In this document: positions 11,941 to 25,600 of the stretch, piece by piece | Layout: each line of letters opens with the position of its first letter | How positions within the stretch are numbered: the stretch's first letter is position 1 | Translations under genes and position numbers: made by a program | NCBI RefSeq assembly: GCF_030463565.1 | Contig: NC_134646.1 | Location: 41,795,240-41,859,239 of the forward strand | Length of the DNA stretch: 64,000 bases | Reading direction: 5' to 3' | From: Pelecanus crispus | Taxonomy: Eukaryota; Chordata; Aves; Pelecaniformes; Pelecanidae | Notes under the pieces: generated by a model | What the model was told of the DNA's origin: nothing | The model's database searches: none | Seen by the model: only the letters and a program-made list of their open reading frames with translations

Positions 11941-13281
11941 GACTCTAAAATGGATTTAGGATTCAAAGACCATAACAACAGGACACTTACCAAGAGCACC
12001 TCTGCTACTACAAAGAATTTTTCTGCCTGGGAAGACTATAAGAGTAGTGTTGATGACATCCAGTACTTTCTTATTGGGCTGTACACACTTATAAGTCTGG
12101 CTGGCTTTATGGGAAATCTGCTTATACTAATGGCTCTACTAAAGCGCAAGCAGAAGACAATAATAAACATTCTTATCGGTAACTTGGCCTTTTCTGACAT
12201 CTTAGTTGTGCTGTTTTGTTCACCTTTCACACTGGCATCCATCCTGCTTGACCAATGGATGTTTGGCACTATCATGTGCCACGTAATGCCCTTCCTCCAG
12301 TGTGCATCAGTTCTAGTTTCAACTTTGATGTTAATATCTATTGCTGCAGTCAGGTACCGTATGATAAAATATCCCCTTTCTAGCACTTTAACAGCAAAAC
12401 AAGGCTATTTCCTAATAGTGACCATTTGGGCCCTTGGCTTTGCCATTTGCTCCCCTCTGCCAGTTTTCTACAAAACTGTGGACCTCAGCAAAACTCTGAA
12501 TTTAGAGGCACTGGAGAACAGGCTCTTGTGTATTGAGTCATGGCCTTCCGATTCGTACAGAATCGGCTTTACCATAGCCTTATTGTTCATGCAGTATATA
12601 TTGCCGCTGGTGTGTTTAACCGCTAGTCACACCAGCGTCTGCAGGAGCATAGGTTCCAGACTGTCAAACAAGGAAAACAAGTTTGAAGAAAAGGAGATGA
12701 TAAACCTAACTCTTCATCCCTCTAAGAGTACCGGCATGCAGGTGCAGCCCTCCAGCCATTCCAGATGGAGCTGCGCCTTTGGCAGAAAGCACCACAGAAG
12801 ATACAGTAAAAAGACTTCAAGTGTGATGCCAGCTATTTCAAGGCATCATCAGGATACTCATTCCAGAGACCTCCCAGAAACCTCTGGCACAGAAAAAAGC
12901 CAGCTCTCTTCCTCCAGTAAATTAATCCCTGGGATACCTATCTGTTTTGAGATGAAACCAGAAGAAAATACAGAGATTCAGGACATGATTACAGTATCCC
13001 GATCCATCATCAGAATTAAGACAAGATCTAAGAGAGTTTTTTGCAGACTGACAGTGCTAATCCTAGTTTTTGGTTTCAGTTGGATGCCTCTTCACCTTTT
13101 CCATATTGTGACAGATTTTAATGCCACTCTCATTTCTAACAGACATTTTAAATTAGTATATTGCATATGCCATTTACTGGGTATGATGTCCTGCTGCTTG
13201 AATCCCATCCTCTATGGGTTCCTCAACAACAGCATAAAAGCTGATTTAATGTCCCTTATCCCGTGCTGCCAAATACCATGA
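11941..13281 (+). CDS. NPY5R: Neuropeptide Y receptor type 5
   Basis: This encodes a 443-residue rhodopsin-family GPCR of the plasma membrane; the Y5 receptor binds NPY and PYY, couples to Gi/o, and is linked to feeding control. Coding sequence is 11950-13281; the feature starts at 11941, just after a pyrimidine tract and CAG acceptor, with nine 5' UTR bases before the ATG. Visible features: N-glycosylation sequons N10 and N23; TM1 about 40-63, TM2 73-96, TM3 108-132, TM4 152-172, TM5 204-226, TM6 363-386, TM7 400-424; the Cys110-Cys194 disulphide pair; VRYRM in place of a classical DRY; FSWMP in TM6; NPILYGF in TM7. The roughly 135-residue third intracellular loop (about 227-362, with EMINLTLHPSK) and very short tail ending in a Cys pair are Y5 hallmarks and exclude Y1, Y2, Y4 and Y6. 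Length is close to mammalian Y5. No frameshift or stop; it looks functional. Confidence 0.97.
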   Translation, partial: DSKMDLGFKDHNNRTLTKSTSATTKNFSAWEDYKSSVDDIQYFLIGLYTLISLAGFMGNLLILMALLKRKQKTIINILIGNLAFSDILVVLFCSPFTLASILLDQWMFGTIMCHVMPFLQCASVLVSTLMLISIAAVRYRMIKYPLSSTLTAKQGYFLIVTIWALGFAICSPLPVFYKTVDLSKTLNLEALENRLLCIESWPSDSYRIGFTIALLFMQYILPLVCLTASHTSVCRSIGSRLSNKENKFEEKEMINLTLHPSKSTGMQVQPSSHSRWSCAFGRKHHRRYSKKTSSVMPAISRHHQDTHSRDLPETSGTEKSQLSSSSKLIPGIPICFEMKPEENTEIQDMITVSRSIIRIKTRSKRVFCRLTVLILVFGFSWMPLHLFHIVTDFNATLISNRHFKLVYCICHLLGMMSCCLNPILYGFLNNSIKADLMSLIPCCQIP

Positions 13282-13301
13282 TTTTATGCGCCCCAAGATA
13301 A

Positions 13302-13642
13302 AATAAAACAAGTTTGGCTTTCAAGTCTACTGACGTGTATGGCTGTAAAAGCTAAATTAGTTTAGTTTAGTTAGTCTGCCTTGGTTGTGATTAGTAGCAT
13401 TTTGTGCGAATGGATAGTTCTACCGCTGCATGTATTTCTTGCATTGGGCAGAAATATATACATACAATATTCTTCTATCTGTTACACATAGGAAATCATG
13501 CCCAGTGTACAAAACCAGAATACCATTTTCATTACCTGAAATATTGGCAATCTGTACTTTGGGATAAACAGAATATATAACAAGTAATAAATGTAAGACT
13601 ATTTAGACATATCAGTATTAACTGTCATAAAACTATAATAAA
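13302..13642 (+). terminator. NPY5R: Candidate NPY5R polyadenylation signals
   Basis: AATAAA occurs at 13302-13307 (21 bases after the stop), 13586-13591 and 13637-13642. The first would give an extremely short 3' UTR; the later pair is more plausible. Which is used cannot be decided from sequence. Confidence 0.4.
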
Positions 13643-16600
13643 ATATATACCGTTTACTAAATAACTATTGTTGAGACTATTTCAGTGCCAACTTTGACTG
13701 TTTTCTGAGATAATTAAACATCTGTTTCTGGATGTGATTAGAAAAATATTTTTCGTTAGCTCTTTGACTGATACTTTGCAATATCTTTGCAAGATGCTTT
13801 GCTGCTGCTTCCCAGATTGCCTTATTCCCTGGAACGGTTTTGTGGGTAGTTGTTCTTATCTAGATTGTTCCCATCTCACTGTGTTTGCCCAGTACAACCT
13901 ATCTCTGATTTCCTTAGCCAATTTTTACTCTGGCTTGTCATTTTATGTAATTTTCAGCCAGGCCTGAACTTATCTATAGTTATGCTTTTGTTCTTACAGT
14001 GATAACTCCCCTGAACATATAACATGCTTCTGATCAGAGTAAGCCTTCATTACCTAAGTAAGTGAGAGTGGAAAGAAAAAGAAAATGGAAAGACAGCAGG
14101 ATTTTTTTTCCTTTCCCAAAAAGCAAAAGCTTACTGCACTTCACTATAGGTGATCCACTTACTTTGGAGAGCTGCAACAGTTTTCAAATAAACACGCACA
14201 CGTGTGCGTGCCCACACGCGCACGCACTTACACACACTTTCCGCATCTCCCTCCCCTCTCTCCTTTTCTCCTTTTTAACCAGCCCAGTACTTTCTCTTCC
14301 TAATTTAAATCACATGCATCTTCCCTAAAGAAGTCATATTACATTTCATAGCACAAATGCAAAGGAGATATATTTTTTTTCCACCCCCCCCGGCCCCAGA
14401 TTACTCTAACTTAATAACTCACCTCCACCTTCAGGATTCAGTAAATGTACAAAGCCTATGCCCTGAGTTTTAAGCTGTAAAACCTCTCCCCAGGTCTAGC
14501 TGGTGATTATTTCCTTGTCTCCACTAAGACTTCGAATACAATAGGCTGTTTTACATAGTCTTTCCAGGCTGAGAAATAAAATTTTTATTTTTATAAATGG
14601 GTGGATGTGAAGGGTCATTGTGCATTTTTTTGCCTTAAGGTACTTCCTTCCAGTTAGTCTTTAAAAGTGAAAGCAGTTCTTTTATTTTGAGGAATTGTCA
14701 AATTATTTTTATCACAATGTTACAATTCCAAGACCTTTTCTCCCCAAGCCATCATCTGCTAAGGAGTTTATTACATACCAGTTGGTAATATCTTTGCTTC
14801 TATCGTTAAGGTGTTTCCCTAAAGTCTAGTTCCCAGTAACCCGTTGTTCTTTGTTTTCACTGGTGATATACTTTAATAGTTTCTTCCTGGACACTATCGC
14901 ATTTTGCAGATTATTATCTCCTAAAAACTACACTGTGTCATTTTATAGAGTACAAATGGTACAGAATACAGAATATTGGAACAATAGATTTTAAAATAGC
15001 TTTTATAAAGTTTAAAATAGTTTAATTTAAAAATATTTATGGCTAATCTTGGTAGATAAACTTAGGAAAAAGTTAACTAAATCCACAGCCAGAACACAAT
15101 GATACAGTTCTACAAAAGTTACAGCAGTTTATGCCCTATTTATGTCTGCACATTTTCGTGTCATTGTAGTATATAATTTTGCCTTATTTATACCATGTGA
15201 TGAAACCAAATAGTGTAAGAGGATAAGCAAGCAGTCATATTGTTTCAGTTTGAAATATTCCTTCCAGCTTTTTCTTTTTTTTTTCAATTTACTGTTATCT
15301 TACTTCCTACTTGCTATTTATTTTCTATTCCTTCCTTTTTTTTTTATATGCTTTCAGAATTTCAAACATTTTTAACTCCTACACTTAGGATTGTTATTTA
15401 AATATAAAATAACTGTTTATTCACTAACTACTCTTTTCAGATCAAATTGTACTCACTTTCACCGTATATGACACAAAGAATCATGCTAGGACTTGAATAA
15501 GGGCTTCCTCTAGTTTCTGAGGTGCACAAAGATTAGTCTGTACCCTTGTGATTTTATATGAGCCCTATCCATTATCCGGGATGAGGTCAATAGCTGTGCT
15601 CCCTCCTCTTTACACTGATCGAAGCACAACAAATTGCAACATGGCAACAGAGAATTAAATCAGGACAGCTACTGAACTTCTTCAGTCCTGAGCCATCTAA
15701 ATCTGTCTACTTCTCTTTTTTAAGATGATCAGTGGTGGAGAATGTGTATTCTCTTTTTATTTTTAGAGCAATCATCATCATTATTCCTTCACATCTCCAA
15801 AATGTCACTGTCTTTCCTCTGAAGTGTTAAATACAAATAAAATAACATTACCACCTTCCACTTTCCTTCAACAGCCCGTATAATTTGGTCCCAGTATCAG
15901 CAAGGAACACATAAGAAGCAGACAGCAGCAGTAGCAAATGAAATCAGGCAGAAGCCAATTCCCAAAAGAGTAGCTTCTACAAGTGGGAGAGGAAACAACT
16001 GAACCATCCATTTAATGTTTTCCCAGTCTGGAACATTAAAAAAAAAAAAAATTCAAAACACAAGGATCCCCCCACCCCATGCTTGTTGAATAGGCCTCAT
16101 CTAGTTTGAGCTGCAGTAGATGCTCCTATAGGCTTTATGCACAACAGTGACTAGCAGTGTGATTTTGTTTCCATTATGTATGTCAATATGTCTTGGCAAG
16201 ATGTATCTCACCACAATATCCAATGACATTATATCATTCTCATATGTATACAGGTATATGTACAGGTACAAATATAGATATGTACACTTCGTAGAAAACA
16301 AAGCACATTAAAATGGATTTTCAAATAGCAAATTTAATCAAGTCCTTAGGTCAGCTAAACTACTATGGGTCAATTCCTTCTGTAACTAAAAATCTAACTA
16401 ATGAGGAAGGTAGAAGTTTTGTTTTCATAGCACCTGCTAAATGCAATCAGGAAATGCCAGCTGCAGAGCCATCTCTCCATTCGAGTTAGAAGAATGAAGG
16501 ATTGTAATGGTATGGTGATCCCTCTCTATTAATAAAAAAGAATGGAAAAAACCCTCCCAGGCAGATGGTCTTTGTGTGTGATGAATGTTAAAACTCTTAT

Positions 16601-19600
16601 GACTTGACTCATACGAGGAAAATAAATGGTTTTTTCAGTTCTACAAAATAATATCATTGACAAAGTTGACTTTTTGTAAATGTCAAAGATTAAATGTTGT
16701 TAATAGCTGGCCTTTGTGTCTCTTCTTTCAGCAGAAAAGAAAGAGATGCCCATTAAGAAGAGCTGGCATGGCCGGGTCACTCCTGAGCCAGCCTAGCCAG
16801 CGGGGCCGAGGATGCCAGGAGCTCAGTATGGGCTAACACTCGAGTATATTAATTTAGGCTGTGGGGAAGAGTTTGGAGCCCCTGTAGTCCTCTATAGTAG
16901 CATGGCAACAGTGGCTGAGACAGATGCGTATGGCTCCCATAGGTCTAGAGTAGGTGTAATCACAGCAGGCAGTGCAGAGTTCCTGTCTGTGGTGGGGCAG
17001 CCAGGGGCACCACGTCCCAGCCAGATGCCTGGTGGCCGGTGGGGGAGAGCCAGCCCTGGGCAGGGCTGTGGGCACGGGAGAGCAGGCAGCCAGGGACACA
17101 GCAGGAGAGGTAAAACACCTTGCTGCTGTATTTGCTGGTGGTTGCAGCCTTTCCAGGCACGTAGCCCTGTTCTTGGAGCCTGGAAGCTCTTGTGACAAAA
17201 CATTTCCTTCTCAGCAGTGTGAACACCTGAGGAAAGGGAAAAAAAAAAAAAAAACAACCCACCATCCACTGATCTGAAGATGTGCAAGAACCAAAAAGAA
17301 GAGTCAGGAAGACTCTTCAGTCAGGAAGAAAACTGTCTGCTCCCAATCATGCTGAGATAGGCTCCCGCTCTCCTTTTGAGAAGTATAGGACAGGTGGCAT
17401 GGAAAACTTTCCCTACCTAAAGATTATTAACAGATTATAAAACCCTTCTGTAATCCATAGGGGTCTGCACTTTTGAAAAAAAATCAATAGTTTTCTCACA
17501 GTAGTCCCGATCTCTGTCTGTGCAGCATTCAAGATAAATGGTATTAAACATCATAGTCTCCTGAAAGATGTCCTTCATAAATATTGTCCAGGAATTTAGC
17601 CTTTGATTTTGATGAAGGCCAAATTATGTCTATACTATTTACAATAAAAAGTACTAGCCAGAAAATACATTGGTACAGTCTGAAAGTCCAGAATTTTTAA
17701 GCCTGAGAACTGTCTTATGGCAGTAACAGGACTCTGGTCCTAGACAAGTCTCTTCTTTTTCCCCCCACATGACTGAAATAATGGTATAAAATCACGATCC
17801 TCATGGAGGACCTTTACAAAGACTATTAGGTAAACTTTTGAACACTTTTTTACCATGAGTTATGGTTTATAATCTCTGAGATCAGCTTTCTTGTTCTTCC
17901 ATTTCATGTCTTTTTATATACTGTTGAACCCAAAAAAACCTTTTTTTTTCTAAGGCATGTTACATGTAGTATATAATGAAGACTCCTGAAGTTGCTTGGT
18001 TTTGATCCAACAGTACATATTTTATTGGAGGTATATTTAATTGGTTGAAAGTTCCCTCTTCACTGAAGGTAGGTAGAGCCGCTGTTATTGTTCATATTCA
18101 GTTGAAGTGACTTTTGACAGGCAGAGAAACAGAAGACAGAAAGAAAGAAAAGCGTACTCACAGTAACACTAGCTAGCCACATTGTGCCAGTGACAAAGGA
18201 ACCCATCAGAGCCTTTCTCTGTGCCCTTCTCAAGTGTCTGCCAGGGACAGTGAGCTTGTGGCAGTACCATTGAACTTTGCTAATCCCACGTGTGGCCAGG
18301 AAGCCCATTGCAAATTTTCAAATCTTAGGAAGTAAGGGCTAATGAATGAGTATGGATACATGTGCCCATACCCCTCTCAAAATGTTTCTTTAAAGCAAAA
18401 GCATTTTCTTTCCAACCATTTGATAATGACACTTTTGCCTGTGATCGTTCGTAACCCATCACTCTGTGCCATTAAGTCAATCTGTGTCATCATACTATGG
18501 TATGATGCTACCCACATGCCAGTGAGTCCTACCACAGCACCTGTTTTTAAATCTCTGCAAGCTCAGAGATACTAGCGACATCTGCTCTACTCCAAAGGTT
18601 ACCATGATCTCCTGGCCTCCTTATTAAACTTTGTTTCATTATACATATTAAAAAGAAAAAGCATAGTACAGCATGTCCTTGGTAAAAATAGTCTTACTTG
18701 TTCTGACACAAACTTTGTCAAAAACCTGATTTCCCCAGAAAGAATATCATTACAGGTAGGAAGCTGTGGTCACAGTGTATTTCAAAAAGCTGAGGTGTGC
18801 ATTAAGGGTAGAACTAGCATAATTGTTATAAATACAGTATAACTATACAAGTCAGATTTTTATTAATCTTGTTTGCTTTTCTTGAAAATATTGCAAAATA
18901 CTTGAAAGTTATGAAATTACTTCATTACATACTAATATTAGGAAATACTGTCACAATCCAAATTCAGTTCTTTTGAACAAATATGAATGCTTCATTTTGC
19001 CCTTGTAGTCACATTAAGATGAACCTTTTAATAATAAGGCTTAAAATACTCCTCTGGGAAATTATCAGAATAGGAATTTGACATTCAAGACTAAAGTAGG
19101 TTGGCCCTGCTCTTACATTCAGTTAAACAAATGTTTGCTTTGTCTTAGCAGGAGAAGGCTCATGTCTATATCACTTGAATGCCACATTAATTGGACATTT
19201 TTGAGCAGGAAACATTTATTACTGTCCCTGTGAACAAAATAATGTACAAAAGGATTTTAAAGGCACTTCTGGTGCAAAATTTCTCCAGAGGAGTAACTTG
19301 GTGATAAGCAAATTGTTGTTCATCTCTTCAGACTCAGTAGGAACCACAAAGACACAAAATCCATTTAATGACAGACCACAAGACCATTAATTATAGTTTT
19401 AACTATTTTTTTTTTTTTTTTTTTTTTTTTTGGAATGGAGAGAAAAACAGCTAAGCAAGGAGATAAATAAAACCATCCTTACTACAAGTAATCTTAGTGC
19501 CTCTTTGTACCTTACAAACAGATTTACTTACATGGAACAAGGCGATAGTCTTGCTCTGTTTTGACTCCTAGTAATTCCCTTGGTTTTATGAGGATTTCCA

Positions 19601-22600
19601 CCAAATTAGGGTTCATTTAGTATTCATAAGGATTTTGGCTTCTCGGCCTAAGGATTAAGGAGCTGCGCAGGAGGTCAGAATACAATCTAAATCTTTACTT
19701 TCTGCTGGTTTTGTTTTTTTTGTGGTGTTAGCACAACTGGGAAATGTGCAAGCTGTTTACTGCAGGAAAATTAAACTCATTTTTATGTAACTACTGGGAC
19801 CCAATACAGGCAAAACAATTACGTATTTTTTAAGACTCCATCAGTTCCAACACACATCTCATAAAGGTAATTGTCTGAAGCCTCAACGATGCATCCTCTC
19901 AATTAATATCCTAGAGTATGAGAGCACATTTCAGACAGCATAGCCCTATCTGATCCTCACTGCAAATCATGATGGGCAAAGTTCAGAACTTCATTCCTAC
20001 TGCAGAACCAAATTGCAATATGCTCTACTTGAGATTGCTTCTTAAGATCATTCCGGGACTGAAGCTCATTCAGGGCACAGTTGATTGCTTACTGGTTTTG
20101 TGGGAGCCCATTCTTCAGAAAAGCTGCTCCAAGGCCATTTATGTCAGACTAATTACAGTTAGTTCCCAGGAGCTCTCTCAGGGGCACGTAGCACCAATCT
20201 CCCCCTTGCACACCATCACACCTGCAGTCAGCAGGGGCCCTCAAGTACTATTCCTTTCCCAGAAGAGAGGAATTGGCTGAAAAAAAGCAGTGAATGAGAC
20301 TGCAGACTCTATGGTACTTGTTTCCCCTCTTGATCTGAAACAGCCTAAAATTGGAGACCTTCCAGAAAGTTGTGGAAGACACCTGTGTGAGACTTTTTGG
20401 AGAGGGAATGAGGAATCACTTCCCGGAGATGAAGTGGAATGAAGAAATCTATCAGTGCAGGACTAGCTGATTAATTCAATACATCCAGGATCCTAGGGCC
20501 TTACTAATAGTAAAGCAAAAACCTGTAGATAGCTGGATATGCAGTTTTGTTCATTTTCTTCTCTTAAGATAAATTTATTTTAACTCATTGAAGGTAGACT
20601 CTGGTATGTGCTCTGACCCAGGCAACTTCACATTGTAATACAGCTCCAACACCAAAGTACCCTTTGCTATTAAGGTATTCCCTCCATTTTTATTGGTCCA
20701 TTACATGGCACAATAGGTCTGATCCTGATAAAAGATTTTGTTGAATTGCTACCGTGAAAATGATTAAAGAGAGTAGCACTAGAAAAAAGGAGCACACCTG
20801 TCAAAATGAGAAGTTGAATAGGTCAAGCTATCCCTAAAAAGCTATGGGAACACTGCAGCATGTTTCATTGACACTTGGTTCAAATACTTGGAAAGTAAAG
20901 GTTTCTTTTCTACAATTTGGCAGCTGTTTTTGCTGAAATAGAACTTCCAACCTGTCCATTTAATTAGGAACATCTATAAAAGATATGGCTATACTAAGAA
21001 TGTTATGACTACCATAAAAAAAAAAAATGCTAGAAAACCCTTTTATTTAAAGAACACACCATAAATTAATAATGGTTTGTTTTCTTTGTTTGTATTACTG
21101 ACTGCATGCACTATAATAAACTGATTTCTACTTTCCATGCATGAATTTCATAGGATAATGCTTATAGTAGACTGTAAGCAGAACTAAACCTGCAATTCAC
21201 AATGATAAACAAGAACTAAAAAGCAGAGTTCATTTAACCATTGTTAGAAACACAAATAACTTTGCTTTCTTTTGTTTAAAGCAGAAATGAAGACAGTATC
21301 TTTTACACTAATTGTGCAATAGCATTCATATAAAGATTTTACCGCATTTATTTTTAAGAAATAACAGGGGTAATAAGAGGTGGTACAGCCTGGCTGATTC
21401 TCTGTTTATATCACGATATAAATTTGTCCTTCATGATACATAAGGTTATTTGAAGGACAGCAAAAAATGATAAAAAATTTGCAAAAAAAATTGCTGTTTG
21501 CAATCTGAAACATGAATTTCTTTTCCCCTAATAGTGATTAAACCACATTAAGCACCCCAGAATGAAAGGACTTTGTAAGTCTCTGGAATTTCCTTGGCAA
21601 AGCCAAGCACAATAGCGTTAATCTACACTCTGGTGGTGGTCCCGTTTACAAAGTTTATTTCTATATCATTTAAATGCTGTTTAACAACAGCCTTATAATG
21701 GGGAAAAAAACAAAAATCAAGCTGAGTTGCAACAGCATCCTTGTTTTCACTTTTTTGTAAAAAAAAACATTTAAGCAAAATCAGACTTATTTATTTAGCT
21801 TTTACATTTATGGTATCTATGGCCCACTGGTGAACATAATCCGATTTGAGCAGTTCGTGCATGAATTTTTCTGTAGCTACACCTTTGGGTCTTCAAGTTC
21901 CCAGGTTCAGTAGTATCAGAAGACTGCGGGAGCCCTCTCCTGGTGAACACAATTTATCTCCCAGCAGCTGCTGCTCTACGACCAGAGATTACAATATAGA
22001 CACTCCTGCTGCTAAAGAGGATAGAGTTTAGAGCTTTTAATGTTATTGCCCCCATGAATGTACCCTTAAGGGTTTTTTTAAAATTTATTAATACTTTTTT
22101 TCAGTTAAGAAAGCACCAAAGCAGAGGCTCTGTTTTCCAAATATCACCTTACAAAGTGAAGCAGAAAGTCAAGGAAAGTACTTCTCAGAAAACTGGTATC
22201 TGCCAATAAATACAAGCTTCAAAATACTCTCACACCAGTGCAAATTGTGCACGGTTAAAATTGACGTCCTTCTGGAAATATTGCAGTGTTTTAAATAAAG
22301 CTACTTTCAAGATTTGTTCATTTAGTGATAGGTGTGGAGAAGGTTGTATGCACACAGACATTGACCAGCTGGGGAATGAATGAGCAAGCACAGTCTGAAA
22401 ATCCTGTCGCATCTAAAGGGTGCCCTGGGATCCTCTAAGAAGGGTAGTGAAGAGGAAGGCTCTTGGCAGGAGCAAGTTTTTTCCTCTGTAACCAGCAAGA
22501 GATGGCATGTGCTGGGTGCACAGGTTATTCTTTCATGCCAACAAAACTGTATCTTTTTCTACATATTCCCCTTCACCCCTACTGCACATATGAGGCAGAC

Positions 22601-25600
22601 TGCCCACATTATTCACAAAGGAGGGAAAAAGAGAGTACTTTAAACACAATTTGTTTTCCTGTCATCCAACTTTCCCATCCGTAGATACTATTATTATTAT
22701 CAGATTTTGCACTTTGCTTAAAATAAATACTTGTAATATAAATTTGGCTTACTCTCCTGCTCTGCTCTCCCTTTTTCCTGTAGTAAGCACTTCATTTATG
22801 TTGAAACACTGACTTGAAAAATCCAGGCTCTCTCACTTGCATTTGTTGTCCCGCCTACCTTCATATATAAGGTAGCTTGATTTACTCTATTAACTTTAAG
22901 GACACTGTGTCTCTCTATTCCATCACTTTTGAGGCCCTGAAAACATTAATTTTAAGTTCAAATCAGATTAAGTCAATAAACTACCAAGCGCGCTTGAGTC
23001 CAGCTTAATACCTACATAGCATCGCAGTTCAGAGGCAAAGGGAGTTTAAATAACATCAACACGATAAGAATACATACACCCTTCAATTTCAGTGGGAACT
23101 AGGCATTGGGGTAGGTATCATACCCCTACGTGTTGGGGAGCAGGAGCCTCTTCCCAGCACAATTTCCCAAGTGTTTCTCCGGGAAGCAATGTTGGCCCAG
23201 GCAGCCTAAAAAGAACTCACTGTTCATTCGCATCAAATTCATCTCAGCTGAAAACTGAGCTTTATCCAGGTTAAAAGCACCACCACTTTTAAGATGGTTC
23301 TTTTTAACCCAGAGAGGTTTCTGGGTCCATTTTTCTGTGCAGCAGCGTAAATTGTATTGGCTTTTCTGAAGGGTCTGTGTGGAGATGGCAGAGGCTGGCT
23401 GTGTAGCAACTGCCAGGGAAAGAAATGTTCAGAAAAACAAGGAGTTCAGTATACGTACTTGGCCCTTAATGTTGACACATGGTTGATTAAGGTGTGGTGT
23501 GTAATCACTCCAGCGAGTCAGAAAAGCTATATACAACTGAAACTATTACACAGTGGATAAATTTTATGATACGCAATTTGCAATCAGTTAGAAAAACAAG
23601 TGTTTCACAATGTAAATTTTTCTGCCTGAAAACGGAAGGTCTAATTTGCAGCTAGAATGCAATTGTTTTCCCTCAGCAAGAAGGAAAACATGAGCAGAGA
23701 ATTACCATGTTGAAGAACCTTTCATGAGTTCAGAGACAAGCATTCCCAGTTCAGCTTGCGCTAGCACTGCTGTCTCTTGAAGAGGTCAAAAAAGCTGAAC
23801 TACAATAAGGCCTCCTTGTTAAAAGGGAAATGCTTTTATATAAATATGTAGGTTAGATCCCATTTCAGATGATTTAATACCAGATCTTACCTCCTCTGCT
23901 TCTTTTATAGCAGCAAAGCACATCAACAGTGCTATTTCTAGCTTCAGTTATACCAGCTAGAATCCAGTATACCAAGGAGACATTGGGGCCAACTGGGAGA
24001 AGTAATATTTGGAGGCAGAGTAGTGCTGGCTAAGTTGATCCCTAGGCTGCTATGGCTGAAATGTGCTGTAAAGATTCAAAGTGACAGCTAGGAAAACACT
24101 TCCATATGAAACAGACATCAAGATTGCATTTTTTTCTTTCATTCTTCACTTCCATTCTTTTTTACCCTAGTCTTTTGCTTAAATATATAAACAAATATGT
24201 TTTCATCATTGAAGTCAGATAGTATTAAAGGTAAGTTCAAATGACACCAGTAAGTACAGGGCTCATTGCTTGTCTGGAAATGACTAATTATAGTGGAATA
24301 ATATGCAAAGCAAACCAACTCAGGGCATTTGTACTCTGAGTTTGAAAATTGGGATGTATATCCTGAAAAGCTAAAAGGATTGGTCTGAAGACTTGAATCA
24401 CTAGGTGAGAGAATTCAAGGAGAATTTTCTGGCAGCCATTAGCCAGCATTCCTGCATCAAAAAAGTAACAGACAGACTACTGATAATATTGAATGATTGA
24501 TTAATTATCACAGGAGCCCTAAGGATTCTAAATTAACATACCTAAATTAGGGCCAGTTTTCAGAAGCGGTGAATACTCTGCAGACACCAGTGTAATCAGG
24601 GGCAAACCAAAACATAGAAAAGCCTCAAAAGGAGAACATGTTTCTTGCTTATCTCTATTCAGGAGTTGTTAAGAAAACTGCTGGCTCATCCTGAGGAGGA
24701 CTCTGCTGGCTGCCACTTGCTTTTTGGAGCTATGCTTCCAATTTCGACTCACATGCTTCAGAGGCAGGTAAAGCAGGGCGCACATCCTAGCTTCCATTTT
24801 TACCTTGAGGACCTGAAGAAAAGAAATATAGCTGTAGAATTTTTCTCTTCTCCCTGTTTCTTTCTGTTGCTATACCACATCTAAGCTGAAATACCTGGGA
24901 GCACTTCCCAGGTCTGTGCACACCTTCTTGTCGCATCCCCATTCCACACTGGAGCAAGAACCAGGCACACAAGGTGATTCAGAATAATGGGAGAACAAGA
25001 CACAAGGTATGATTCCTCAGATACCGGCTGTGCCATTTCTAAGTACAACCAAGAAAGCTAGTTCCAATCCAGTTTATTTTCTCTAGTAAAAGACTTATTC
25101 TTCTGGGTAGATCAGTGGAAGCACAAGTTTACCTAGGCAGCAGGTTTAAAAAAGGGAAAAAAAAAAAAAAATCTGACTCAATTCCTCTTCTAATTCAGTA
25201 GACTAATGACTGCTGAGGTGAATTATTTTAGAAGGGATTATACAAGATGATTATTTGTAATTGGTTAAGGTGTGGCAAATAAAATAATGCAAGTGTCATG
25301 CAGTACTTTAAATTTATGGTATGCTTTAATCTACAATTGCATGTATCATTCCGATCACCTGTATTTAAATAGAGCAGAACAGAAGATGATCAAAGAATCA
25401 GATGACCTCCAGCTGATAAATACATTACTAGCAAAAAGATAAGTTGGTGAACTTCACAAAAAGACAACTTTAATTAAAACGTAATAGAAACATCTATTAA
25501 TTCCTCTGAATGATACCTGCAGAAATGGGCTCTCAGATTAACTGAAACTGCAGATTGTAAAAGGACATTATTAACACAATGCATAGTTAACCTGTAAATT

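Noticed and set aside
19637-19660. GGCTTCTCGGCCTAA resembles the 5' end of U2 snRNA
   Set aside because: Only about a dozen bases match and the following U2 sequence is absent.
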